DNA of 34,397 bases from an uncultured Bacteroides sp. (GCA_945607605.1 CALYZE010000026.1:1-34397); one strand, 5' to 3'; positions 16,104 through 24,141 are shown, counted from the stretch's first letter. Numbers and translations are program-made. The notes: generated by a model from the letters alone, not told the origin.

Positions 16104-16835
16104 ATGATTATAAAACGAGCCATTATTATCGGTGCCACTTCCGGTATCGGAGAAGAAGTTGCCAAACTGCTGTTACAACAAGGATGGCACATCGGAATTG
16201 CAGGCAGAAGGGCCGAAGCCTTGACAGCACTGCAAGCCAGCGCACCCAACCAAATAGAAGTCCAAAGGATGGATATTACAGAAGAAGATGCCCCCGCACA
16301 ACTCCACCAATTGATAGAGAAACTGGGCGGCATGGATCTTTTCTTACTCAGTTCCGGCATTGGTTTTCAGAACCGGCATTTGACTCCGGAGATTGAACTA
16401 AAAACAGCACGCACCAACGTGGAAGGTTTTATCCGAATGGTGAGCTGCGCATTCAACTACTTCAAGAAGAAAAAATACGGACATGTAGCTGTCATCAGTT
16501 CCATTGCAGGAACCAAAGGTTTGGGAGCAGCTCCCGCCTACTCTGCCACCAAGCGATTTCAGAACACCTATATTGATGCTCTGGCACAATTATCGCGCAT
16601 GCAGCATTTAAACATATACTTTACAGACATCCGTCCGGGCTTTGTCGCTACCGATTTATTAAAAAACAAGAAATACCCCATGCTCATGCAGGCAAATGTC
16701 GTGGCAAAGTACATTGTCAAGGCTTTAGAACGAAAAAAGCGTGTCGTTGTGATTGATGGGCGCTATCGAATCCTGGTGTTTTTTTGGCGGATGGTTCCAC
16801 GATGGTTATGGGAAAGGTTGCCTATAAAGAATTGA
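16104..16835 (+). CDS. SDR-family NAD(P)-dependent oxidoreductase
   Basis: Classical short-chain dehydrogenase of 243 aa. Seen: 'IIIGATSGIGEEVAKLL' near the N-terminus with the GxxxGIG cofactor loop; 'GRRAEAL', whose Arg-Arg suggests NADP; 'SSGIG' in the NNAG position; 'ISSIAGTKGLGAAPAYSATKRF', giving Ser, Tyr and Lys of the active site; and 'DIRPGFVAT'. The ATG at 16104 is taken as the start because it sits directly before the first strand and after the -7 box; the frame continues upstream but that part is leader. The basic, aromatic C-terminus may touch the membrane. The lytic transglycosylase gene follows after 39 nt. Confidence 0.87.
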   Translation: MIIKRAIIIGATSGIGEEVAKLLLQQGWHIGIAGRRAEALTALQASAPNQIEVQRMDITEEDAPAQLHQLIEKLGGMDLFLLSSGIGFQNRHLTPEIELKTARTNVEGFIRMVSCAFNYFKKKKYGHVAVISSIAGTKGLGAAPAYSATKRFQNTYIDALAQLSRMQHLNIYFTDIRPGFVATDLLKNKKYPMLMQANVVAKYIVKALERKKRVVVIDGRYRILVFFWRMVPRWLWERLPIKN

Positions 16836-16874
16836 TTTCGTATCTTCACGCCACCAAATAAAAACTACCCTGAC

Positions 16875-17855
16875 ATGAATAAAAATCTAAAACACATGGC
16901 TATTACAGCAGTTATTGCTTTGAGTGCAGGTTTTTCCGTGCCTTTTTTGGTTGGGAATAGCGCCTTGGATTCGGAACGTGACTCTGTGAAGTCTGAAGTA
17001 CCTTACTGTGTAACTTCTCCCACCGTGCCGGAACAGGTCACTTTTGCGGGACAAAAGGTAGACCTGTTGCGCTACGATCACCGTGAGCGTATGGACCGTG
17101 AGTTAATGTCTTTCACCTATATGCACTCCACCACTATGCTCACCGTGAAGCGTGCCAACCGCTATTTCCCTGTTATAGAACCGATATTGAAAGCCAACGG
17201 AATACCCGATGACTTTAAATACCTCGCTGTCATAGAAAGTAATCTAAATCCACTAGCCAAATCACCTGCAGGTGCAACCGGCTTATGGCAGTTTATGCCT
17301 GCCACAGGACGTGAGTTCGGATTGGAAGTGAACAGTTCTATCGACGAACGCTATCACATCGAAAAAGAAACCAAAGCTGCCTGTAAATACCTTAAAAAGG
17401 CCTATACGAAATATGGTAACTGGCTGTCGGTAACTGCTGCCTATAATGCCGGACAAGGACGAATCTCCACTCAATTACAAAAACAGATGGTAGAACAAGC
17501 GGCCGATTTATGGTTGGTAGAAGAAACGTCGCGCTATATGTTTCGCTTATTAGCAGCCAAAATCGTCATCAGCAACCCTCAGCACTATGGTTTCCTCTTG
17601 AAACGAGAGCACCTTTATCCGCAAATTCCTTATACAGAAGTCAGCATTACTTCGGGAATCAATAATCTGGCTCAATTTGCCAAAGACAAAGGCATTACCT
17701 ATGCCCAACTCAAAGACGCGAACCCGTGGTTGCGAGATACCACCCTAATGAACAAAAGTGGGCGTACATACGTATTAAAAATACCTACACAAGCAGGTAT
17801 GCATTACGATCCTAAAAAGACAATACCTTATAACAAAAACTGGGTTATCAACTAA
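16875..17855 (+). CDS. Membrane-anchored lytic transglycosylase (SLT domain, MltD-like)
   Basis: Cleaves the glycan strands of peptidoglycan to give 1,6-anhydro-muropeptides. Seen: N-terminal signal or anchor (about 8-28); SLT domain about 100-230 with catalytic Glu121 in 'VIESNLNP', 'SPAGATGLWQFMPATG' (130-144) and 'AAYNAGQGRI' (188-197). The C-terminal segment 'GINNLAQFAKDKGITYAQLKDANPWL...YVLKIP' (about 257-310) resembles one LysM-type peptidoglycan-binding repeat. 326 aa; shorter than E. coli MltD. Convergent with the DUF4130 gene, 14 nt away, with no terminator visible. Confidence 0.88.
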   Translation: MNKNLKHMAITAVIALSAGFSVPFLVGNSALDSERDSVKSEVPYCVTSPTVPEQVTFAGQKVDLLRYDHRERMDRELMSFTYMHSTTMLTVKRANRYFPVIEPILKANGIPDDFKYLAVIESNLNPLAKSPAGATGLWQFMPATGREFGLEVNSSIDERYHIEKETKAACKYLKKAYTKYGNWLSVTAAYNAGQGRISTQLQKQMVEQAADLWLVEETSRYMFRLLAAKIVISNPQHYGFLLKREHLYPQIPYTEVSITSGINNLAQFAKDKGITYAQLKDANPWLRDTTLMNKSGRTYVLKIPTQAGMHYDPKKTIPYNKNWVIN

Positions 17856-17869
17856 GGGGATTCCGCCCA

Positions 17870-18640
17870 TTACTGCTTCTCAGTTAAGTGTTTCCAATAA
17901 CGCACAGGCATATCTTGCTTGTGCTTTTTGGGATTCAAACGTTCTTTTATACAGATAGCCTTAAAGTATGTTTTCCACAAAGATTGGAAAAGTATTTCAT
18001 CCTTATCCATCAAGCTTTCATCCAACATTCCGGTCACCAAATGACCTTCACGACTGTCTTCATCAAAAGTAATTTCGCGCACCTCCTTTAAGTCATAATA
18101 GTATCCATAGGCACGCTTGATGTCATAAATCAACCACCGTTGATCGGCAAAACGATCTTTAAAATGTTCCGTAACCAAGGGGAGTGCATTTTTTTCAGGT
18201 TCTACGGCAGCAAAATAAGTACCATCTACCGCTTTCTGAAAACGAACAAACTGAAGCAGCCGCAAACGCTCCCAATCTACCCGCTTCCACATACGCGAGA
18301 ACTCCAACACATCAGGATCGGAGAAGTTAGTTTCAATAGAACGGGGAGCATCTATGGCCTTACGGATATAGCGAAACAAGAGTGAAGCAGTTTCCGATTC
18401 TTCCGCTAGCCAACATTCCACCAAAGCAGTTGAGGCTGATGCCGAAAGTTTCTTTTGTAGTCCACGCCACACGCGACCAGCTTTTTCTTCATCGGTTATG
18501 ACAGTAAAGACTTCATCATAAAACAGAGGCAGTGGCTCCTCCTCCGGAAGTAAGACATCAGGAAAGGTGCGACGGGAATACGCTTCAAAAACAGAAGTCA
18601 GCACTCCCTCAAAAGTATGATCGTATAAAAAGATAGTCAT
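17870..18640 (-). CDS. DUF4130 / TIGR03915 putative DNA repair protein
   Basis: 256-aa partner protein of the radical SAM protein encoded upstream. Seen: N-terminal 'IFLYDHTFEGVLTSVFEAY', 'ASLLFRYIRKAIDA', 'LEFSRMWKRVDWERLRLLQFVRFQ', 'YFAAVEPEKNALPLVTEHFKDRFADQRWLIYDIKRAYGYYYD', which is the TIGR03915 pattern as I recall it. In other bacteria this domain is found fused to a UdgX-type uracil-DNA glycosylase, which suggests DNA binding or repair. Its ATG overlaps the stop of the radical SAM gene (4 bp), so the pair is translationally coupled. Biochemical role not established. Confidence 0.85.
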   Translation of the reverse strand: MTIFLYDHTFEGVLTSVFEAYSRRTFPDVLLPEEEPLPLFYDEVFTVITDEEKAGRVWRGLQKKLSASASTALVECWLAEESETASLLFRYIRKAIDAPRSIETNFSDPDVLEFSRMWKRVDWERLRLLQFVRFQKAVDGTYFAAVEPEKNALPLVTEHFKDRFADQRWLIYDIKRAYGYYYDLKEVREITFDEDSREGHLVTGMLDESLMDKDEILFQSLWKTYFKAICIKERLNPKKHKQDMPVRYWKHLTEKQ

Positions 18641-19899
18641 TCTCCAAAGTCAAACATCAACTGTCGTTCATCTATTTTCTTTTTGGGTTTCGGCAGCAAC
18701 AAGTTACGTACACCCTGAGGGGTCATCTCATTCACCGTCTTCATCGGCAATTCACTACAAGTAATGAAGTATTGGGCTTTCTTCATCACAATCCCCATCT
18801 TTTTCAACTGGTAGAATCCTAATTTAGAGAAACGGCGGGAAGCCACAATCAAGCGAGCCGATTTTACCCCAATGCCTGGTACACGCAACAATACCTCATA
18901 ATCGGCGCGATTCACATCTACCGGAAATTGTTCGGGATGGCGCAAAGCCCACGATAATTTAGGATCCACTTCCAAATCAAGATCCGGATAAGCATCATCT
19001 ACTATCTCCTCAACCTTGAATTGATAGAAACGCATCAGCCAGTCGGCCTGGTAAAGACGATTTTCACGCACCAACGGAGGTTGCTTCAAAGCAGGCAGAC
19101 GCGTGTCATACGTATTCACAGAGATATAACCCGAATAATAAACACGCTTCATCGACTGCCCTTTGTAAAGAGCAGAAGAAAGATACAAAATGTCTTTATC
19201 TGTTTCCGAAGTCGCTCCTACAATCATTTGAGTACTTTGTCCGGCAGGAGCAAAGCGTGGTGCATGGCGATGCTTCTTACGTTCTTCCGAACTTTCCAAT
19301 ACCCCCTGCTGAATATAACGCATGGGTGCATACACACTTTTATGATCTTTCTCGGGCGCAAGCTTCTTCAGATTTTCTTCCTTCGGTATTTCCACATTCA
19401 CACTGAGACGGTCAGCATATAGTCCGGCTTCATTAACCAACTCACGGCTGGCACCCGGAATACTTTTAAGATGGATATACCCATTGAAACGATGTATCGT
19501 GCGAAGATCTTTGGCTACACGTACAAGTCGTTCCATCGTATAATCCGGATTGCGCACCACGCCGCTGCTAAGAAACAGTCCTTCTATATAGTTACGACGA
19601 TAAAACTCTATCGTCAAGGCCACAAGTTCGCTAACAGAAAAAGTGGCACGAGGGAGGTCATTCGTACGGCGATTAATGCAATAGGCGCAATCGTAAACAC
19701 AATAATTGCTCAACATCGTTTTGAGCAACGAAATGCAGCGCCCGTCTTCAGCAAAACTATGGCATATGCCCCATCCGCCTACAGTATTTCCCAGCATGCC
19801 CGGCTTGTTTGAGCGCACTGTACCACTGGAAGAACAAGAGACGTCATACTTCGCCGACTCTGCCAGTATCTTCAATTTATTGAGTATTCCCTCATCCAT
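18637..19899 (-). CDS. Putative DNA modification/repair radical SAM protein (TIGR03916)
   Basis: Radical SAM enzyme of 420 aa. Seen: 'AKYDVSCSSSG' near the N-terminus; radical SAM [4Fe-4S] motif C67-x3-C71-x2-C74 (CVYDCAYC); 'GLFLSSGV' in the GGE-like position; and a C-terminal helix-hairpin-helix 'LLRVPGIGVKSARLIVASRRF' (337-357), a non-specific DNA-binding element. Together these match the TIGR03916 family. A promoter (-33 TTTG 19937-19940, -7 TACATTTG 19910-19917, minus strand) places the transcription start only a few bases before the ATG at 19899, and the N-terminus matches the family start, so the mRNA should be nearly leaderless. Reaction unknown. Confidence 0.9.
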   Translation of the reverse strand: MDEGILNKLKILAESAKYDVSCSSSGTVRSNKPGMLGNTVGGWGICHSFAEDGRCISLLKTMLSNYCVYDCAYCINRRTNDLPRATFSVSELVALTIEFYRRNYIEGLFLSSGVVRNPDYTMERLVRVAKDLRTIHRFNGYIHLKSIPGASRELVNEAGLYADRLSVNVEIPKEENLKKLAPEKDHKSVYAPMRYIQQGVLESSEERKKHRHAPRFAPAGQSTQMIVGATSETDKDILYLSSALYKGQSMKRVYYSGYISVNTYDTRLPALKQPPLVRENRLYQADWLMRFYQFKVEEIVDDAYPDLDLEVDPKLSWALRHPEQFPVDVNRADYEVLLRVPGIGVKSARLIVASRRFSKLGFYQLKKMGIVMKKAQYFITCSELPMKTVNEMTPQGVRNLLLPKPKKKIDERQLMFDFGE

Positions 19900-19909
19900 A
19901 TGCTCTCGT

Positions 19910-19940
19910 CAAATGTAGCAATAAAACCTCTAACCACAAA
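19910..19940 (-). promoter_or_regulatory. Promoter of the radical SAM/DUF4130 operon
   Basis: Minus strand: -33 TTTG (19940-19937), 19-nt spacer, -7 TACATTTG (19917-19910), 10 nt before the start codon. The -33 element lies inside the T tract of the terminator of the H1-like gene. Confidence 0.7.
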
Positions 19941-19967
19941 AAAAGACCACCAATTTTGGTAGTCTTT
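19938..19967 (-). terminator. Terminator of the H1-like gene
   Basis: 12-bp stem on the minus strand (19967-19956 with 19953-19942, one G-U pair) with a 2-4 nt loop followed by seven Ts, 26 nt after the stop codon. Confidence 0.9.
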
Positions 19968-19992
19968 CACAGCATTAAATATGCTTTTTTCT

Positions 19993-20169
19993 TTACTTCT
20001 TAGAAGCTTCCAAAGATGCCTTACGGAATTCTTTCATTGCTTTTTCAATTTCCAAAGAAGACTTACGAGCACGAGTTCCAGCAGCCTTGTTACCGTTTTC
20101 TAACTGAGCGTTTGCATCTTTTGAGAAGTCTGCATAAAGTGCAGCTACTTTTTCAACTAATTCTTTCAT
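19993..20169 (-). CDS. Histone H1-like (Hc1-type) protein
   Basis: 58-aa highly charged protein: MKELVEKVAALYADFSKD at the start, then NGNKAAGTRARKSSLEIE and a Lys/Ala tail ending EASKK. The pattern matches the short histone H1-like proteins of Bacteroidales, thought to bind DNA non-specifically through Lys/Arg-rich helices. Supported by a purine-rich ribosome-binding-like AAAAGGA 4 nt before the ATG, a -7 box TATTTTTG (20209-20202) and a terminator. Single-gene unit between the radical SAM operon and an unrecognised gene. Nucleoid role inferred from family. Confidence 0.85.
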   Translation of the reverse strand: MKELVEKVAALYADFSKDANAQLENGNKAAGTRARKSSLEIEKAMKEFRKASLEASKK

Positions 20170-20489
20170 AATCCTTTTAATTCTTCGTTAATAATGTTTG
20201 GCAAAAATACATTCTTTCTTGAAATAAATGCAGAAAAACGATTTTTTTTTTAAAAAAAACCTCTAAATAAGCATGAGAAGAGGCATATACGTATTTTTTT
20301 CGGTCCTTGTAGCCTTGAAAATGCTTACAGATGCTGATTACATATGCATTCTTAGCCTATAGGAGAGTACCTGTGACCAGATTTCAAGTTTGAAATATCT
20401 AATCTTTAGGAGCGAGCAAAACTCTTTTTGCTTTCATTAATACTGACAGAGATAAATTGCCATCAGAGTAAAGGATAACGAGAGAATTG
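20170..20489. other. Intergenic region between H1-like and the 210-aa gene
   Basis: About 415 nt separate the two divergent genes. Besides the H1-like promoter and A/T tract on one side and the promoter at 20490-20520 on the other, I see no convincing gene; a 29-codon frame at 20273-20362 has no supporting signal. Confidence 0.6.
20202..20259 (-). promoter_or_regulatory. H1-like gene promoter with T10A8 tract upstream
   Basis: -7 box TATTTTTG on the minus strand (20209-20202), 33 nt before the ATG. Upstream lies an uninterrupted T10A8 run (20242-20251 T, 20252-20259 A), about 45-63 nt before the expected start, a location typical of UP-element-like A-tracts. Confidence 0.6.
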
Positions 20490-20520
20490 TTGGTGTAAAT
20501 CAACTTATTTCGTATTTTTG
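20490..20520 (+). promoter_or_regulatory. Promoter of the 210-aa protein gene
   Basis: -33 TTG (20490-20492), 20-nt spacer, -7 TATTTTTG (20513-20520); leader about 58 nt. One of the best matches to the Bacteroidetes consensus in the window. Confidence 0.75.
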
Positions 20521-20584
20521 CAACCGGATTGGTTTTGGCATCCGATAATCTATACACATACATTACAAATTATAATCATATCAT

Positions 20585-21217
20585 ATGGGTTTATTTACCA
20601 AAATATTCAAAAAAAACGCTGGAGAAGTCTCTTCCAAAAACGTAGAAGATTTTATCTCGTTGACACGCGTTTACTTCCAGTCTGTAATAGCCTCTAATCT
20701 GGGCATTACCAATATCCGTTTTGTTCCTGATGTAGCAAACTTTAAGCGTCTGTTTAAGATACCGACTCAGGGAGGACGTTTAGGCCAGGCAGAAAAAGCT
20801 GCCTCACGCAAAATGTTGATGCAGGATTATGGAATCAGTGACAACTTCTTTAAAGAGATTGACGGATCAGTCAAAAAGCATTGCCGCACCCAAAACGATG
20901 TACAAGGCTATCTTTTCATGTATCAGGGTTTTTCTAACGACTTGATGATGCTGATGGGCAACTTGATGCAATGGAAGTTTCGTATGCCCTCCATCTTCAA
21001 AGGAGCCTTACGCAGTATGACTGAGAAGACCGTTCACGATGTCTGCACCAAAACCGTATGGAAGAAAGATGATGTACACAAAACAGCCATGACAGTGCGT
21101 CAATACAAAGAACGATTGGGTTATTCTGAGCAATGGATGTCCGAATATGTATATAATGTAGTGATGCTGGCCAAGAAAGAACCGAAGAAGAAAACCACAG
21201 ACGAAAACAAGGATTAA
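20585..21217 (+). CDS. Conserved-looking protein of unknown function
   Basis: 210 aa, basic, no signal peptide or transmembrane helix. I do not recognise the family. Visible features: N-terminal amphipathic 'MGLFTKIFKK', a central 'GGRLGQAEKAASRKMLMQDYGI', a Met-rich helix 'YQGFSNDLMMLMGNLMQWKFRMPSIFKGAL' and a Lys-rich tail (KKEPKKKTTDENKD). It has its own consensus promoter and terminator, so it is a single-gene unit, and codon use is like its neighbours. The amphipathic start could contact a membrane; nothing more can be said. Confidence 0.8.
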   Translation: MGLFTKIFKKNAGEVSSKNVEDFISLTRVYFQSVIASNLGITNIRFVPDVANFKRLFKIPTQGGRLGQAEKAASRKMLMQDYGISDNFFKEIDGSVKKHCRTQNDVQGYLFMYQGFSNDLMMLMGNLMQWKFRMPSIFKGALRSMTEKTVHDVCTKTVWKKDDVHKTAMTVRQYKERLGYSEQWMSEYVYNVVMLAKKEPKKKTTDENKD

Positions 21218-21288
21218 ATTGCAACAACTATGCTAAAAAATGTTTGTTAGCAAAAGAAAAAGAACTATAAAGTATTTCACAATAAAGC

Positions 21289-21318
21289 AAGCGAGGACGA
21301 AAACCCTCGCTTTTTTTT
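21289..21318 (+). terminator. Terminator of the 210-aa protein gene
   Basis: 8-bp stem AAGCGAGG (21289-21296) / CCTCGCTT (21305-21312), 8-nt loop, eight consecutive Ts (21311-21318). Confidence 0.92.
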
Positions 21319-21353
21319 GTTATTTTTAGCAAACAAACTAAATACAGCTGCTT

Positions 21354-23450
21354 ATGAAACAAAAGAAAATGCTTGCACTCACTCCTTCACAACTGGAGCA
21401 ACTTTATCGGTATGAACTTCCTGAACTGGTAGATATAGCCGCACAAAGCGACCATGTAGAAGCATTCAAAACCAGTCTATTGGAATACATTACCAAGCAT
21501 CCGGAAGTGGAAAGTGAAGCCGGTAAGCAAATTCGACTTTTGATTGAATTTGACGGGCAAGAAGTACACGAACTCTCCACCGGAGAACTACTGTCCCTAT
21601 CTACTTTGTCCATGCTTTACTCCTTTTTGAGCAAAGAATGGGAGGAAGAAATAGAAACCGATTTATTCATTGATCTATTTCAACAATTCAAACGTCTCCA
21701 ACAACCTATCTCAGACTTGCCTTCTACAGAAAAAATTAAATCTTTGACGGAGCGATGGCCCACCGGACTGGATGAAGAGGTGCAACACATACATACAAAA
21801 AACAAAGAGCGTATCTTGCATGCCTTGGTACAAAAAATAGAACACCGGAAAAGTACGGCATCTCGCTTCCGCTTCGAAGAAGGCATCAGCTATGCAGAGA
21901 AATACAGCCTTGTCAGTGAGTGGTGGAACGATTTTCGTTTCCAGTTGGCCATGGCAATCAAAAGCCCAACAGAACTGAATCGTTTTCTCGGGAATTCTCT
22001 TTCTGCAGAAACCATGTATCTGCTATCCAAAGCGCGTAAAAAAGGCATGCCCTTTTTTGCTACCCCTTATTATTTGTCATTGCTGAACTGTTCCGGTAAA
22101 GGATATGACGACGTAGCCGTGCGAAGCTACATACTCTATTCTCCGCAGTTGGTGGAGACTTACGGACAAATTCACGCTTGGGAGCAAGAAGATAAGGTGG
22201 AAGAAGGTAAACCCAATGCTGCCGGCTGGTTGCTACCTGATGGACACAACATTCACCGTCGCTATCCGGAAGTGGCTATTCTCATTCCTGACACGATGGG
22301 GCGGGCTTGTGGGGGACTTTGTGCATCTTGTCAACGTATGTACGACTTCCAAAGCAAACGACTCAACTTTGAGTTTGACACCTTGCATCCTAAAGAAACT
22401 TGGGACAAGAAACTCCGCCGCTTGATGGAGTATTTTGAAGAAGATGCACAGTTGCGTGATATTCTGATTACCGGAGGTGATGCTTTGATGAGCCAGAACA
22501 AGACCTTAAACAACATCCTGAAAGCCATTTACCGCATGGCTTCCCGCAAACGCAAAGCCAACATGGAACGCCCTGAAGGGGAGAAATATGCAGAATTGCA
22601 ACGCATCCGTCTGGGTTCACGTCTTCCCGCCTATCTGCCTATGCGCATCAACGACGAGTTAGTGGAAATTCTACGAAATTTCAAAGAGAAAGCGTCGGCC
22701 ATCGGCATCCGACAGTTCATTATCCAAACCCACTTCCAAACACCTCTTGAAGTGACTCCCGAAGCGGCAGAAGGAATACGCAAGCTATTGGCAGCAGGTT
22801 GGCTCATCGACAATCAATTGGTATTTAATGTAGCCTCTTCCCGACGCGGACATACCACCCGACTTCGCCAAATACTGAATCAACTCGGAGTCGTTTGTTA
22901 CTATACCTTCTCTGTGAAGGGCTTTGAAGAGAACAATGCCGTGTTTGCCCCGAACAGTCGTTCCGTGCAAGAGCAACAAGAAGAAAAACGTTTGGGAGAA
23001 CTATCCAAAGAAGAGGCACACAAGCTGGCCATGCTGCTCGAAGAATCTTCGGATCCGGCTGCCAGCATACGTCATTTCCTGAAAACGAATAACCTGCCTT
23101 TCCTTGCCACCGATCGAAATGTGCTCAATCTTCCTGCCATTGGCAAAAGCATGACTTTCAACATGGTAGGTATCACACCCGATGGAAAGCGCATCTTGTG
23201 TTTCGATCACGACGGCACTCGTCGTCATAGTCCCATCATTGACCAACTGGGGCAAGTATATATTGTAGAAAGTAAGTCTATTGCATCCTATCTGCGCCAA
23301 TTACAGACCTTGGGAGAAGATGTGGAAGAATATGCCACCATCTGGAACTACACAAAAGGTACTACTGAATCTCGTTTCAGTCTGTATGAATACCCCGATT
23401 TTCCCTTCCAGATAACTGAGAAGATGACGAATTTGGAGATAGCCGGATAG
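21354..23450 (+). CDS. KamA-like radical SAM protein, 698 aa
   Basis: Large protein whose middle resembles lysine 2,3-aminomutase. Seen: radical SAM motif C319-x3-C323-x2-C326 (CGGLCASC) preceded by 'RYPEVAILIPDTMGRA' as in KamA; 'DILITGGDALMSQNKTL' (GGDP/L motif, about 367-385); 'QRIRLGSRLPAYLPMRI', matching KamA's R.GtR.pv..P.Ri; and 'QTHFQTPLEVTPEA' in place of the NHP.E.T region. KamA is about 415 aa; here there are about 300 extra N-terminal residues of no recognised fold. The C-terminal part carries 'MVGITPDGKRILCFDHDGTRRHSP'. PLP-binding and substrate residues cannot be confirmed by eye. A near-consensus -7 box (TATTTTTA, 21321-21328) precedes it. Reaction unknown. Confidence 0.85.
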   Translation: MKQKKMLALTPSQLEQLYRYELPELVDIAAQSDHVEAFKTSLLEYITKHPEVESEAGKQIRLLIEFDGQEVHELSTGELLSLSTLSMLYSFLSKEWEEEIETDLFIDLFQQFKRLQQPISDLPSTEKIKSLTERWPTGLDEEVQHIHTKNKERILHALVQKIEHRKSTASRFRFEEGISYAEKYSLVSEWWNDFRFQLAMAIKSPTELNRFLGNSLSAETMYLLSKARKKGMPFFATPYYLSLLNCSGKGYDDVAVRSYILYSPQLVETYGQIHAWEQEDKVEEGKPNAAGWLLPDGHNIHRRYPEVAILIPDTMGRACGGLCASCQRMYDFQSKRLNFEFDTLHPKETWDKKLRRLMEYFEEDAQLRDILITGGDALMSQNKTLNNILKAIYRMASRKRKANMERPEGEKYAELQRIRLGSRLPAYLPMRINDELVEILRNFKEKASAIGIRQFIIQTHFQTPLEVTPEAAEGIRKLLAAGWLIDNQLVFNVASSRRGHTTRLRQILNQLGVVCYYTFSVKGFEENNAVFAPNSRSVQEQQEEKRLGELSKEEAHKLAMLLEESSDPAASIRHFLKTNNLPFLATDRNVLNLPAIGKSMTFNMVGITPDGKRILCFDHDGTRRHSPIIDQLGQVYIVESKSIASYLRQLQTLGEDVEEYATIWNYTKGTTESRFSLYEYPDFPFQITEKMTNLEIAG

Positions 23451-23468
23451 CATGTCTAAAATAATCCG

Positions 23469-23476
23469 TACTTTTG
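23469..23476 (+). promoter_or_regulatory. -7 box (TACTTTTG) for the UDG-like gene
   Basis: Exact TAnnTTTG in the 52-nt gap after the KamA-like gene; leader of about 20 nt to the ATG at 23503. It would allow expression independent of the upstream gene. Confidence 0.5.
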
Positions 23477-23502
23477 CAGGCGAAACCATGAATTAGGAAA
23501 GT

Positions 23503-24078
23503 ATGGAAATAGAGCAACATCCCTTAACACCTTTTCTCCCCGACAATACTCGGCTATTGATGTTGGGGAGTTTTCCACCGCAGAAGAAACGGTGGTCCAT
23601 GGAATTTTATTATCCCAACTGGAGTAACGATATGTGGCGAATTATGGGATTCGTGTTTTTCGGCGACAAGGAGTATTTTGTAGACAAACCTCAAAAAGCT
23701 TTTTGCAAAGACCGATTGATTCGTTTTCTGCAAGAAAAAGGTATTGGACTCTTCGACACAGCCACTGCCATCCGGCGTTTACAAGATAATGCCTCGGATA
23801 AATTTCTGGAAGTAGTGCAACCCACCGATATCCCTGCTCTATTGCATCGCATCCCTCAATGCAAAGCAATTGTGACTACCGGTGAAAAGGCTACGGATAC
23901 TCTTTGTATGCAATTCTCTCTTGAAAAACCTAAAGTAGGCGATTTTACAGAGTTCCTATTTGAAGATAAACCCATGCGGCTCTATCGGATGCCCTCTTCA
24001 TCCAGAGCTTATCCGCTGGCTTTAGAAAAAAAAGCAGCTGCGTATCGCATTATGTATCAAGACTTACAGTTATTGTAA
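23503..24078 (+). CDS. Uracil-DNA glycosylase-superfamily protein
   Basis: 191-aa protein of the UDG fold. Seen: 'TRLLMLGSFPPQKK' (17-30) in the position of motif 1 (G.[DE]PG/Y), 'GIGLFDTATAIRR', 'KAIVTTGEKATDTL' (central strand, VTTG) and 'MPSSSRAYP' (about 167-175) in the position of motif 2 (HPSP / [NP]PS..SR). These place it with the MUG/UdgX-like branch rather than with family 1 Ung. In the classical motif-1 catalytic position it has Ser-Phe-Pro-Pro instead of an Asp/Asn/Glu pair, so base-excision activity is not guaranteed. It follows the KamA-like gene by 52 nt and has its own -7 box. Confidence 0.8.
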   Translation: MEIEQHPLTPFLPDNTRLLMLGSFPPQKKRWSMEFYYPNWSNDMWRIMGFVFFGDKEYFVDKPQKAFCKDRLIRFLQEKGIGLFDTATAIRRLQDNASDKFLEVVQPTDIPALLHRIPQCKAIVTTGEKATDTLCMQFSLEKPKVGDFTEFLFEDKPMRLYRMPSSSRAYPLALEKKAAAYRIMYQDLQLL

Positions 24079-24111
24079 GAAACTTTTTATCTAAAATAAA
24101 AGACAGAGGTA

Positions 24112-24141
24112 TTGCATATTTGAAAGTTTGCATTACCTTTG
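24112..24141 (+). promoter_or_regulatory. Promoter of tRNA-Trp
   Basis: -33 TTG (24112-24114), 19-nt spacer, -7 TACCTTTG (24134-24141). The expected start, near 24147, is a few nucleotides before the mature 5' end. Confidence 0.75.

Noticed and set aside
20273-20362. 29-codon small frame in the gap upstream of the 210-aa gene
   Set aside because: No promoter box, no ribosome-binding signal, no similarity to a known peptide.
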